A stretch of 15,698 bases of DNA from Halovenus sp. (lineage in GTDB: Archaea > Halobacteriota > Halobacteria > Halobacteriales > Haloarculaceae): assembly GCA_028274925.1 (NCBI GenBank), contig JAQCNR010000426.1, positions 1 to 15,698 on the forward strand, written 5' to 3'. This document shows, one piece after another, positions 6,711 through 13,328 of the stretch. Within the stretch, counting starts at the first letter, position 1, and every line of letters starts with the position of its first letter. The notes under the pieces are model-generated. The model had not been told where the DNA came from. It worked only from the letters and a program-made list of their open reading frames with translations, and ran no database searches. The position numbers and the translations under genes are program-made.

Positions 6711-7670
6711 TCACAGCACCACCCGCAACACGACAGCGAGACAGAACAGCGCCACCACGAACGCGAACCCGGTCCGCTTGACTCGCCAGCCGTAGTCGTC
6801 GAGTTCGTCGTCGTCGGTTCTGAGAATCGTCACGAGTCGCGTCGGCCGGGTGAACGGACTCGGTGGCCGTGGCTCGGGAATGGACTCGCGCAGACGACGG
6901 TACTCCGTGAACGACCAGACGCCGTACAGGACGAGTCCGCCGATGACGGCGAGAAACGCGACGAAGGCGGTCACGAGTGTGACCCCTGCCGGGTCGGTCA
7001 CCGTCGCCTCGAGGTCTGCCTCGGCAGTAGCGACGAGTCCGACCGTCGCCACCAGCGCGAGGACGAACGTCACCGCTCCGCCGAGGACGACGCGCTTGCT
7101 GAGCCAGTTGATGTGGTCGCGGTCGGCGCCGAACAGCGTCCCACCCGCCGACTCGCGGTCACTCACCGGCGCGACCCTGGTGCCCTGGCCGGGCGTCTGT
7201 GCGCCGGCGGCGTCGAGCAGTGTCAGCAGAAGGACCAACCCGCCGCCGCCCGCGAGCCAGAGCGGCCCGTTCGTTCGGCGCGGTTCGAGAAAGGCGCTAT
7301 CCGGGTCTGACGGCTCGACGTAGGCTGTCGTCGTCTCGTTTTGCTGGTAGGGGGCGAGTACCGACTGGGCTTTCGACTCTGTCTCGAAAGTGGGACTGAG
7401 TGTCGTCGGATACAGTCGATTGCTCTCGTACTTCGTCCCCTCGTACTCGTAGGTGAACACGACAGTTACCTCGTACTGTACGCCGCGAGTGCCGGTTTCC
7501 TCGATGTCTGTCTCTGTGACCGTCCCGTTCACCGCGACAGCCTCCTCGATGGCCGCTGACTGCTGTGTGTAATCGTACCCGGCGTAGCCGATGGCGCCGA
7601 CACAGAGCAGCATAACGAGGAGTGTCGCTCCCGTCAGTCTGACCGGAACGCCACCGACAGACAGCTCCAT
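6711..7670 (-). CDS. DUF3592 domain membrane protein (319 aa)
   Basis: An N-terminal membrane helix (about residues 10-30) is followed by an extracytoplasmic beta-rich stretch with the DUF3592 pattern: VNGTVTETDIEETGTRG, VVFTYEYEGTKYESNRLYP and a TTAYVEPSDPDSAFLEP segment. About four further hydrophobic helices follow, including LWLAGGGGLVLLLTLL, a helix near 190-215, one near 225-250 and the C-terminal VVALFCLAVVLRVVL. The family has no known activity. The ATG at 7670 fits the TATA box at 7694-7700 and gives a leaderless mRNA. The frame extends 11 codons further upstream, but that stretch contains the promoter. The gene stands alone, convergent with the HMG-CoA reductase gene and divergent from the PAP2 gene. 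The domain call is reasonably confident; function is unknown. Confidence 0.85.
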   Translation of the reverse strand: MELSVGGVPVRLTGATLLVMLLCVGAIGYAGYDYTQQSAAIEEAVAVNGTVTETDIEETGTRGVQYEVTVVFTYEYEGTKYESNRLYPTTLSPTFETESKAQSVLAPYQQNETTTAYVEPSDPDSAFLEPRRTNGPLWLAGGGGLVLLLTLLDAAGAQTPGQGTRVAPVSDRESAGGTLFGADRDHINWLSKRVVLGGAVTFVLALVATVGLVATAEADLEATVTDPAGVTLVTAFVAFLAVIGGLVLYGVWSFTEYRRLRESIPEPRPPSPFTRPTRLVTILRTDDDELDDYGWRVKRTGFAFVVALFCLAVVLRVVL

Positions 7671-7693
7671 GTTTCCGGGTTCTGACCGGGTGG

Positions 7694-7700
7694 CATATAA
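7694..7700 (-). promoter_or_regulatory. TATA box of the DUF3592 gene
   Basis: On the minus strand the sequence reads TTATATG, flanked by GTTG and CC. Its centre is 27 nt before the ATG at 7670, which predicts a leaderless transcript and supports that start. Confidence 0.6.
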
Positions 7701-7743
7701 CAACGCCAGTCTCGTTTCGGGGCCGGAAACGCGCGAGCCGTCA

Positions 7744-7751
7744 GCTATTAC
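7744..7751 (+). promoter_or_regulatory. TATA-like box of the PAP2 gene
   Basis: The sequence gctattac is centred about 27 nt before the ATG at 7775, again predicting a leaderless mRNA. It lies about 45 nt from the DUF3592 TATA box on the other strand, so the two promoters share one short divergent region. Confidence 0.4.
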
Positions 7752-7774
7752 ACCGCCGGCCCGTACCTGCCGGT

Positions 7775-8500
7775 ATGAGACCCTCTGGGCTCCTGCTGGC
7801 GACGGGCCGCAGTGTTGGGGCTGTCGAGTTTCTCGCGCGAGTGCTGCCCGGCTGGGCTGCGGGACTGATGGCCGTACTCACCCAACTCGGGGACTTCTGG
7901 TTTCTGACCGTGTTGCTCGGACTCTGTTACTGGCGGTTCCCAGCACAGCGTGTCGACGTTGCGGGGCTGTTCCCGACGGCACTCGGCGGCCTCGGTCTCT
8001 ACCGCACGCTGAAACACACCATCGAGGCTCCGCGACCGGCGACGGTGCCCGTCGACCCAAGCGAGGTTCCCGGCCTGCTCCGGCCGCTGTACGAGAACGC
8101 GATTGCCGCGGGCGGATTTGGTTTTCCCAGCGGCCACGCCACCACCTCGACACTGCTGTACGTCGGGCTGGCCGTCGTGCTCCCGGTTGGCACCCGACGA
8201 CAGCGATTTGCTGGCGCTGGCGTCCTCATCGGAACGGTCTGTTTTAGCCGACTCGCGCTGGGTGTCCACAATCTCGTCGACGTGCTGGCTGGCGTCCCAA
8301 CCGGGCTGCTCGCGCTGGCACTGTTTTTTTGGTTGCCAGCGCGGTACGCCCCGGACCGCCGCGTCACCGTTGGCTTCGCTGCTGTCCTTCCGTTCGCGGT
8401 CCTGTACTATCTTGCCAGCGCCGGGGCACAGACGGCACTCGAACTCGGTGCGCTCGCGCTGGTTGGGCTCGTGGTCTGGGAAAAATTCGGCCCCAACTGA
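7775..8500 (+). CDS. PAP2 family membrane phosphatase (241 aa)
   Basis: The protein carries the three PAP2 (type 2 phosphatidic acid phosphatase) signature motifs: KHTIEAPRP at residues 80-88 (KxxxxxxRP), FPSGH at 117-121, and SRLALGVHNLVD at 158-169 (SRxxxxxHxxxD) with His165 as the expected nucleophile. Hydrophobic helices surround the motifs, at about 28-52, 60-78, 124-140, 148-162, 168-188 and two near the C-terminus. It is therefore an integral membrane enzyme with its catalytic residues on one face. PAP2 enzymes hydrolyse lipid phosphates or polyprenyl diphosphates. In an archaeon the likely substrates are isoprenoid phosphates, but the sequence does not settle this. The TGA ends at 8500, directly abutting the opposite-strand stop of thrS. 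Confidence 0.92.
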   Translation: MRPSGLLLATGRSVGAVEFLARVLPGWAAGLMAVLTQLGDFWFLTVLLGLCYWRFPAQRVDVAGLFPTALGGLGLYRTLKHTIEAPRPATVPVDPSEVPGLLRPLYENAIAAGGFGFPSGHATTSTLLYVGLAVVLPVGTRRQRFAGAGVLIGTVCFSRLALGVHNLVDVLAGVPTGLLALALFFWLPARYAPDRRVTVGFAAVLPFAVLYYLASAGAQTALELGALALVGLVVWEKFGPN

Positions 8501-10432
8501 TCAGTCGAGGAAGTCAGGTTCGACGCGCTTCTCCTCGACTTCCGATTCGAGGTGGGCGCGGAACTGCTCGATTGGCACGTCTTGGGTCTGGTTCTCGAAC
8601 CGGTCTCGGACTGAGACCGTCTCGTCTTCTTCCTCGTCGTCGCCGATGATCAGCATGTAAGGGACCCGGTCGTCGTGGGCCTGCTGAATCTTCTTGCCGA
8701 CGGTCCAAGAGCGGTCTTCGATTTCGACACGGAAATCGCCGAAGTCGCGGTTCTGGAGTCGCTTTGCGAAGGGAATGTTGTCGTCCGAAACCGGGAGAAG
8801 TCGGACCTGTTCGGGGGCGAGCCACGTCGGGAAATTCCCATTAAAGTGCTCGATGATGACGCCCATGAAGCGCTCGAAACTCCCCAGGAGCGCGCGGTGG
8901 ACCATCACGGGCTGGTGGTCTTCGTTGTCCTCGCCGACGTAACTGAGATTCAGCCGGTCTGGGATGTTGAAGTCGAGTTGGACAGTCCCAATCGTCCACT
9001 CTCGGCCCAGTGCGTCACGGGCGTCGAGTCCAATCTTCGGGCCGTAGAAGGCGGCCTCACCCGACTCGATGTCGTACTCCAGTCCGAGTGAGTCCATCGA
9101 CTCGCGGAGACCGCTGGTCGCTTCCTCCCAGATTTCGTCGCTCCCGACGGCGTCGTCGCCTTTCGTTTCCAGTTTGTACAGCACTTCCAGGTCGAACAGG
9201 TCGTAAATCTCCTCGATTATTTCGAGCGTGCTCGTTATCTCCTCGGTAATCTGGTCGCGGCGGATGAACGCGTGGCCGTCGTCCTGTGTCAGTCCGCGCA
9301 CGCGAAGGAGTCCCGAGAGTTCACCGGACTGCTCGTTGCGGTAGATGGTACCAAACTCCGAGAATCGCACTGGCAGGTCACGATAGGAGTGCTGGCCTTC
9401 CTTGTAGATGTGGGCGTGGTTGGCGCAGTTCATCGGCTTCAGGCCGTACTCGGTATCGTCTTGCTCCCAGGCGAACATCTCGCCGGCCTCCTTGAACGCG
9501 TCGTAGTGACCGGTTGGCTTCCAGAGTTCGGCCTTGTTCAGTTCGGGCGTGAACACCTCGTCGTAGCCCAGTTTGTCGTTCTTTCCGCGGATGTACTCCT
9601 CCAGTTCCCGGCGAATCGTCATCCCGGCCGGATGGAAGTGTGCACACCCTGGCGAGTGGTCGGGCACCGAGAACAGGTCCATCTGCTGGCCGACCTTCCG
9701 GTGGTCGCGCTCCTGGGCTTTTTCACGGCGCTGTAGTTCGGCTTCGAGTTCGTCTTCGGTCTCGAAGGCCGTCCCGTAGACGCGGGTGAGTTGGTCGTTA
9801 TCCTCGTCGCCGCGCCAGTACGACCCCGAGATTTCGAGCAGTTTGACCGCACCGATTTTGCCCGTCGACTCGACGTGCGGTCCCTCACAGAGGTCCTGCC
9901 AGTCGTCCTGCACGTAGAAGGAAACGGGGTCCTCGCCAGCAGCTTCCTGGTCGAGAATTTCCTGTTTGTAGGGGTTGTCTTCGTAGATGTCGAAGGCCTC
10001 CTCGCGAGAACGTTCGACTCGGTCGAGTTCGTAATCGGCCTCGATGATTGCTTTCATCTCGGCTTCGATATCTTCGAGGTCGTCCTCGTCGATGTCGACG
10101 CCGGAGACGTCGTAATAGAAGCCATCGTTAGTCGGTGGACCGATGGCCAGTTTCGCGTCAGGATGGTGGCGCTGCAGCGCCAGTGCGAAGACGTGGGCGG
10201 CGGTGTGGCGGAGCAACTGGAGATACTCGTCGCTGTCTTCAGTGACGATTTCGATCTCGCAGTCGTCTGTCAGCGCTGTGGCTTTGTCGACGAGTTCGCC
10301 GTCGACGACCCCGGCACGGGTATCTCGGCCGAGACCCGGCCCAATCTCGTAGGCCACGTCCTCGACCGTCGCGCTGTGCTCCATTTCGAGCTCTGAGCCG
10401 TCCGGGAGGACGACCGTGATGTGTTCTGACAT
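8501..10432 (-). CDS. thrS: Threonyl-tRNA synthetase, bacterial type (643 aa)
   Basis: This enzyme charges tRNA-Thr with threonine. Domains in order are: TGS (about 1-64); an editing domain (70-230) with HTAAH at 76-80 and C182/H186 in LCEGPHV, the residues used to remove mischarged serine; the class II catalytic core (about 255-535); and the anticodon-binding domain. The core has FSEFGTIYRNE and RVRGLTQDDGH as motif 2, and Cys336, His387 and His512 as the zinc site that recognises threonine. The motif 3 region is HRALLGSFERF. The length and the presence of TGS plus a bacterial editing domain make this the bacterial form rather than the DTD-fold archaeal form. Haloarchaea are known to carry the bacterial form. 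The ATG at 10432 matches the normal TGS start. A structured stretch lies just upstream, and there is no Shine-Dalgarno sequence. Confidence 0.97.
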   Translation of the reverse strand: MSEHITVVLPDGSELEMEHSATVEDVAYEIGPGLGRDTRAGVVDGELVDKATALTDDCEIEIVTEDSDEYLQLLRHTAAHVFALALQRHHPDAKLAIGPPTNDGFYYDVSGVDIDEDDLEDIEAEMKAIIEADYELDRVERSREEAFDIYEDNPYKQEILDQEAAGEDPVSFYVQDDWQDLCEGPHVESTGKIGAVKLLEISGSYWRGDEDNDQLTRVYGTAFETEDELEAELQRREKAQERDHRKVGQQMDLFSVPDHSPGCAHFHPAGMTIRRELEEYIRGKNDKLGYDEVFTPELNKAELWKPTGHYDAFKEAGEMFAWEQDDTEYGLKPMNCANHAHIYKEGQHSYRDLPVRFSEFGTIYRNEQSGELSGLLRVRGLTQDDGHAFIRRDQITEEITSTLEIIEEIYDLFDLEVLYKLETKGDDAVGSDEIWEEATSGLRESMDSLGLEYDIESGEAAFYGPKIGLDARDALGREWTIGTVQLDFNIPDRLNLSYVGEDNEDHQPVMVHRALLGSFERFMGVIIEHFNGNFPTWLAPEQVRLLPVSDDNIPFAKRLQNRDFGDFRVEIEDRSWTVGKKIQQAHDDRVPYMLIIGDDEEEDETVSVRDRFENQTQDVPIEQFRAHLESEVEEKRVEPDFLD

Positions 10433-10445
10433 GGATAAGAGGAGA

Positions 10446-10502
10446 CGGCATTCGATGCCGGCAGGTGCTCAGACAGCTAGCCCTGTCAACTGAATACCTG
10501 CC
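10446..10502 (-). promoter_or_regulatory. Hairpin-rich leader region upstream of thrS
   Basis: Three inverted repeats lie in the 70 bases before thrS. CGGCAT/ATGCCG (10446-10460) has a 3-nt loop. GACAG/CTGTC (10472-10476 and 10483-10487) has a 6-nt loop. It is enclosed by the 7 bp pair GGCAGGT/ACCTGCC (10460-10466 and 10496-10502). A TATA-like ggatatctc on the minus strand (10513-10521) would start RNA near 10490. In that case the two inner hairpins would be transcribed but not the outer pair. Function is not known. Confidence 0.45.
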
Positions 10503-10529
10503 ATGATACTCCGAGATATCCGAGGCGCG

Positions 10530-10549
10530 AGCAAAAAGATTGCGCTCTT
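10530..10549 (-). terminator. T-rich terminator after the response regulator
   Basis: On the minus strand, soon after the response regulator stop, GAGC and GCTC flank a loop that contains a run of five T's (T's at 10534-10538). Archaeal transcription commonly ends at such T-runs. It also separates the regulator from the thrS promoter. Confidence 0.45.
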
Positions 10550-10554
10550 GGCGT

Positions 10555-11124
10555 TCACTCGCCGCCGGGGAACTCCTGAAACAGCGAGTCGAAATCGTCG
10601 TCGAACCCGGAGACTGCGGTGTCTGCCTCCGACTCGAGTTCCTCGACGCGAGCGACCATCTCCTGGTACTCGGTGCTCTCCTGTAGCTCCGAGGGTGTCT
10701 TCTCAGCTTCCAGCGTCGCCTTTTTCGAGGTCAGCGCGAAGTACTCTTGGAGAGTCTCGTTGTACTCGTCGCGTTCGAGCATGGAGTCGACTGCGTCGTT
10801 GAGGTCCTCCCGCATAACGGGTTTCGTGAGATAATCGTCGAACTCCATCGAGACAATATCGAAGTCGGGGTCGACAGCGGTCACCATGACAACTCGGCAG
10901 TCGAGTTCCTGTTCGCGAATTTGCTCCAACACTTCGTCGCCGGAGTAATCGGGCATCTGGCGGTCGAGAAAGACAATATCAACGTCGGTGTCGACCTTTT
11001 CGAGTGCCTCCTCGCCGCCGTAGGCGGTCCGGACGTCGTGGTCCATCTCGAGCCACGTGGTATAGAGGTCGGCGATATCCTGCTCGTCGTCAACGACAAG
11101 TATTGTAGTGTGTTCGTCGGTCAT
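10555..11124 (-). CDS. Response regulator with HalX C-terminal domain (189 aa)
   Basis: Residues 5-120 form a CheY-like receiver domain. VVDDEQ holds the acidic pair Asp12/Asp13, IVFLDRQMPD has the phosphoacceptor Asp54, VTA has Thr82 and YLTKP has Lys101. The remaining ~65 residues are helical and charged (SKKATLEAEKTPSEL, a coiled-coil-like stretch, then an acidic tail). They match the HalX domain, found behind receiver domains in haloarchaea. There is no recognisable DNA-binding or enzymatic output domain, and no histidine kinase gene is nearby, so the partner is unknown. The frame stays open to 11709, but the receiver begins at MTDEHTTILVVDDE and the rest is antisense to another gene. The ATG at 11124 is therefore the start. 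The nearest promoter is about 140 nt upstream. Confidence 0.93.
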   Translation of the reverse strand: MTDEHTTILVVDDEQDIADLYTTWLEMDHDVRTAYGGEEALEKVDTDVDIVFLDRQMPDYSGDEVLEQIREQELDCRVVMVTAVDPDFDIVSMEFDDYLTKPVMREDLNDAVDSMLERDEYNETLQEYFALTSKKATLEAEKTPSELQESTEYQEMVARVEELESEADTAVSGFDDDFDSLFQEFPGGE

Positions 11125-11154
11125 AGCTGTCACATCCGTCGACTCGCGCCCCAC

Positions 11155-11230
11155 GCAGCGGCCCCCAACCTGTCCGCTGCTGTGGTCCTCGGTGAGGTAC
11201 TCCCCCCGAACGAAGCCGAGGCACTCGGCT
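11155..11230 (-). promoter_or_regulatory. Structured 5' region of the response regulator
   Basis: Three consecutive hairpins occur in the gene-free DNA before the regulator. GCAGCGG/CCGCTGC (11155-11161 and 11174-11180) is a perfect 7 bp stem. CCTC/GAGG (11187-11197) is short. AGCCGAG/CTCGGCT (11214-11230) is a perfect 7 bp stem with a 3-nt loop. If the TATA element at 11290-11297 is the regulator's promoter, all three are in its mRNA leader. They could instead belong to a separate small RNA on either strand. Confidence 0.4.
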
Positions 11231-11289
11231 GAGACGAATTCCTCGACTGTCTCTCTATTCGCTGCACACTTGCGGTAAGGAGGAGTGGA

Positions 11290-11297
11290 ATTAAAAT
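11290..11297 (-). promoter_or_regulatory. TATA box for the response regulator transcript
   Basis: On the minus strand the sequence reads TTTTAAT within an AT-rich stretch. Transcription would start near 11267, giving an unusually long leader of about 140 nt. No promoter-like sequence is seen closer to the ATG at 11124. Confidence 0.4.
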
Positions 11298-11325
11298 AGT
11301 ATCGGCTATCGCCACTCACCGTAGC

Positions 11326-11335
11326 GATTACGTAA
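11326..11335 (+). promoter_or_regulatory. TATA-like box of the 148-residue gene
   Basis: The sequence gattacgtaa is centred about 30 nt before position 11361. It supports a leaderless start at the GTG of 11362 or at the second GTG of 11368. Confidence 0.4.
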
Positions 11336-11361
11336 CCTCTATTCTGCTCGCGGCCCAACCA

Positions 11362-11808
11362 GTGTTCGTGTCCCTCGAGTCCCCAGACCCGACGGTCGTC
11401 CATACGGTTGTGGTGGCTGCCGACGATCTCACGTCGGCGCTGGAAACCAACCGGGCCAGCGCCGAGCACGCTGTGCTCCGGATTACGCCGCCGTTTAGCG
11501 GCCGCATGCGAGCACGACTGCACGTCGAACTCGACGAGGCGTACGAACAGACACCGGAGCCAGTTCACATCGAACCGCGGAAACTCGTCGACGAGTCGCT
11601 GCCGGCGTACCCCCGTCCCGCCGACACCGAAGACGAACTCCGGGCCGACCCAGAGCGAGAGTATACCGTTGAAAGCCACCGAGAGTACCACGCGTCGGCC
11701 GTCGAGCAATGGCGCGAGCAGATTCCCGACGCGGTCACAGCGACCGCGACGGTCGAAACGCCAACCGGCACAACGACTGTCGATGTCTCGTTACTCGGAA
11801 ACCCTTAG
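11362..11808 (+). CDS. Conserved-looking hypothetical protein (148 aa)
   Basis: I recognise no named family. The protein is soluble and acidic, with no signal peptide, membrane helix or Cys. The N-terminal part (TVVHTVVVAADDLTSALETN) looks like a beta-strand followed by a helix. Next comes a basic-hydrophobic stretch, VLRITPPFSGRMRARLHVEL (residues 39-58). A proline-rich middle (residues 77-90) is followed by a charged helix (REYHASAVEQWREQI) and a beta-type C-terminus rich in Thr/Val (TATATVETPTGTTTVDVSLL). The order suggests a small compact domain. The start is GTG at 11362, or the GTG two codons on, behind a TATA-like box; no ATG is available near it. The gene diverges from the response regulator. 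A functional link to that neighbour is possible but not shown. Confidence 0.75.
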   Translation: MFVSLESPDPTVVHTVVVAADDLTSALETNRASAEHAVLRITPPFSGRMRARLHVELDEAYEQTPEPVHIEPRKLVDESLPAYPRPADTEDELRADPEREYTVESHREYHASAVEQWREQIPDAVTATATVETPTGTTTVDVSLLGNP

Positions 11809-11829
11809 TCACTTGTTTAGACGATAGTA

Positions 11830-11841
11830 TAAAACGTTTTA
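11830..11841. repeat. Perfect palindrome TAAAACGTTTTA
   Basis: This 12-nt perfect palindrome lies 22 nt after the 148-residue gene. With its flanks it reads like a TATA box on either strand (tataaaa), or it could be a T-run terminator for the upstream gene (GTTTTA). No gene starts the expected 27 nt away. Confidence 0.3.
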
Positions 11842-11914
11842 GGCCGTTAGAAGTGTTCGTTAAGCGTTCTCAGGGGTCGCCGTCGGCAGTGAAATAGCGC
11901 GAAGGCTCGTGCGG

Positions 11915-11922
11915 TTATATAT
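11915..11922 (+). promoter_or_regulatory. Strong TATA box of the small membrane protein gene
   Basis: The sequence ttatatat is the best TATA match in the window. It predicts a start near 11945-11948. Just downstream, CTC-t-TAT and ATA-t-GAG (11926-11942) form a near-perfect dyad ending where transcription should begin, a position suited to a repressor. Confidence 0.55.
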
Positions 11923-11956
11923 GACCTCTTATCGTATATGAGAATAGGTGCGCCAA

Positions 11957-12202
11957 ATGTCCAGCTCCTCCATCACCGACCCCCGCTCACTTCGCGAGAC
12001 CGTCAGCACGCTGTCGGTCCCACGGCTGCTCGCACGGCCAGTCAAGCAACTGTCCTTCTGGGCCGCGATTGTCCTTCCGTTCATGCACCTCTCGCTGTTA
12101 TGGACAGGGCTGGATTCTGCGTCGATGACTGCCGCCTTCGTTGGACTCGTGGCGCTCAACATCTGCACGCTGTATCTCGGACACACGCACGGCCAAGACT
12201 GA
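11957..12202 (+). CDS. Small two-helix membrane protein (81 aa)
   Basis: The protein has a polar N-terminus rich in Ser/Arg (residues 1-30) and two hydrophobic helices: LSFWAAIVLPFMHLSLLWTGL (about 33-53) and AAFVGLVALNICTLYLGH (about 59-76). The tail is short and polar. It has no recognised family name; small proteins of this form are common and conserved in haloarchaea, but that is a general impression. The start chosen is the ATG at 11957. A GTG at 11948 is closer to the predicted transcription start and would add MRQ to give 84 residues. The strong TATA box and the dyad over the start site show it is probably transcribed on its own. Function is unknown. Confidence 0.72.
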   Translation: MSSSSITDPRSLRETVSTLSVPRLLARPVKQLSFWAAIVLPFMHLSLLWTGLDSASMTAAFVGLVALNICTLYLGHTHGQD

Positions 12203-12237
12203 CGAGAGTTCGGACCCGCACCACAGTGACCGACAGA

Positions 12238-12245
12238 TTTTAAGG
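12238..12245 (+). promoter_or_regulatory. TATA box of the RNase HI gene
   Basis: The sequence ttttaagg is centred about 27 nt before the ATG at 12268, which predicts a leaderless mRNA. The gene is therefore probably not co-transcribed only with the small membrane protein gene upstream. Confidence 0.5.
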
Positions 12246-12267
12246 TATTTCGGGCAGTATAGAACGT

Positions 12268-12888
12268 ATGGCCGCATATGGCCGGCCGTCATTACGCGAT
12301 CTGTTCGACGAAGCACCGACGCCGCACATTGCCCACCCGCCGGCGACCCACCACCGGGATTTCTACGTGGCGACAGATGGCTCCTTCAGAGCCTCCGGTG
12401 GCGGACTCGGCGTCGTCATCGAAACACGGGATGGGACGCGTGTGACTCGGCTGTCGGTCCCAAATGAATCCCCGGACAACAACGTCGCCGAGTACCGGGC
12501 GTTGCATCTCGGACTCGATGTACTCGCGACACGCACACCACAGACCGCCCGTGTCGGGCTACTCGTCGACCACGACGAGCTCGCCGCGAATATCAACGCC
12601 TCTGTGCTGGCGATACGTGACCGGCGCTACGAGTCTGCACACTCTGTGTCGGTCCCCAAACAGACAGGCCACCACTGGCGGGGCATCCGCGCCCGCCTCT
12701 GTGGCCTCGAGGAAGTCCGAGCAGCCCGAATCAACAGCGACCACAACCCAGCCCATCCGCTGGCGAACGCGCCGGGACAGTACGCTCACGTCAACGACGA
12801 GGCCGAACGCTGTGTCCGGCCAACGGTACCCTCGACTGACGAGCAGATTCCGCCGCCATCGCGGTCGGACCGCGGTGCAAGCGACTAA
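12268..12888 (+). CDS. rnhA: Ribonuclease HI (206 aa)
   Basis: RNase HI cuts the RNA strand of RNA:DNA hybrids, for example at R-loops and replication primers. The fold's acidic catalytic set is visible: ATDGSF with Asp37, NNVAEYRAL with Glu75, LLVDHDEL with Asp101 (Asp103 also nearby), and HVNDEAE with Asp177. The glycine-rich GGGLGVVIE after the first Asp is the usual second strand of the fold. Residues 1-30 (PSLRDLFDEAPTP, then a His/Pro-rich stretch) form an N-terminal extension of a kind seen in haloarchaeal RNase HI, and the last ~20 residues are a disordered tail. There is no hybrid-binding domain. The ATG at 12268 sits at the transcription start predicted from its TATA box. The gene stands alone. 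Confidence 0.9.
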   Translation: MAAYGRPSLRDLFDEAPTPHIAHPPATHHRDFYVATDGSFRASGGGLGVVIETRDGTRVTRLSVPNESPDNNVAEYRALHLGLDVLATRTPQTARVGLLVDHDELAANINASVLAIRDRRYESAHSVSVPKQTGHHWRGIRARLCGLEEVRAARINSDHNPAHPLANAPGQYAHVNDEAERCVRPTVPSTDEQIPPPSRSDRGASD

Positions 12889-12950
12889 ATCCCTTCTACT
12901 CTTGTCCCTTCTGGCGATTATACACCTCATAAACTACTGCTAGCGCCGCG

Positions 12951-12983
12951 CTTATATTTCCATAAGTTATGAGAATAATTATT
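12951..12983. repeat. AT-rich palindrome cluster in an intergenic gap
   Basis: Overlapping symmetric elements occur together. CTTAT/ATAAG spans 12951-12966 with a 6-nt centre. CATAAGTTATG (12961-12971) is a perfect 11-nt palindrome, and AATAATTATT (12974-12983) a perfect 10-nt one. They lie in the 194 bp gap between the RNase HI gene and the 81-residue gene, about 50 nt before the latter's TATA box. The first also contains a TATA-like cttatattt. They may be regulator sites or a promoter for an unseen small RNA. Confidence 0.35.
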
Positions 12984-13034
12984 GTGGAGCTTAGGTGACT
13001 TCCCTGTGTATTGCCTCAACGTCACTGGCGGAAA

Positions 13035-13043
13035 TTTTAAATA
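13035..13043 (+). promoter_or_regulatory. TATA box of the 81-residue membrane protein gene
   Basis: The sequence ttttaaata is preceded by a BRE-like cggaaa. It predicts a transcription start near 13066, leaving a leader of about 17 nt, unlike the leaderless genes around it. Confidence 0.6.
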
Positions 13044-13070
13044 CAGAGCTCTCTCTCTATTCTATTGAAG

Positions 13071-13075
13071 GGGTG
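13071..13075 (+). promoter_or_regulatory. Shine-Dalgarno sequence of the 81-residue gene
   Basis: The sequence GGGTGA with the preceding G matches the GGTGA core complementary to the archaeal 16S 3' end. It is seven bases before the ATG at 13083. This is the only convincing ribosome binding site seen in the window. Confidence 0.5.
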
Positions 13076-13082
13076 AACTAGA

Positions 13083-13328
13083 ATGGCAGTGAGTCGCAAC
13101 ACCGAGCACAGTCATTCGGAGACGGTCTGGGAACGCGTGTTCGGCCAGTTGTCGAGACACGACCTGGTTTTGACTGCCATTCCGCTCGTATTTGCAACAG
13201 CACTGCTCGTCACTGCTGTTTTGCCCGTTCCGTTTCTGGCGTCGCTCGGCGCGGGCGCGCTGACGAGTGCTGGACTGCTGGTCGACGCGCTGTTTGTGCA
13301 TCCGCCAGTCGACGCCGGCCCTCGTTAG
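13083..13328 (+). CDS. Small membrane protein (81 aa)
   Basis: No family is recognised. Residues 1-25 are polar and His-rich (NTEHSHSETVWERVFGQLSRHD). Two hydrophobic helices follow, LVLTAIPLVFATALLVTAVL (about 28-47) and FLASLGAGALTSAGLLVDAL (about 51-70). The tail is short (FVHPPVDAGPR). Start choice is supported by a TATA box, a short leader and a Shine-Dalgarno sequence. The TAG stop overlaps the TAA stop of the opposite-strand phosphatidyltransferase gene by four bases (TTAG read on the plus strand). It resembles many short haloarchaeal membrane proteins in layout only; no function can be offered. Confidence 0.75.
   Translation: MAVSRNTEHSHSETVWERVFGQLSRHDLVLTAIPLVFATALLVTAVLPVPFLASLGAGALTSAGLLVDALFVHPPVDAGPR

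Noticed and set aside
6596..6781. Small plus-strand frame between the reductase and DUF3592 genes
   Set aside because: It has a low-complexity Thr/Arg/Pro composition, overlaps the DUF3592 gene and lacks a promoter.
10433..10554. Possible small protein gene between thrS and the regulator
   Set aside because: Only short Arg-rich frames exist; the stretch is better explained by a terminator and the thrS leader.
11125..11709. N-terminal extension of the response regulator frame (open to 11709)
   Set aside because: The receiver domain begins at 11124. The extra 195 residues are antisense to the 148-residue gene and contain its promoter region; the composition (Arg, Val, Gly, no domain) is that of a shadow frame.
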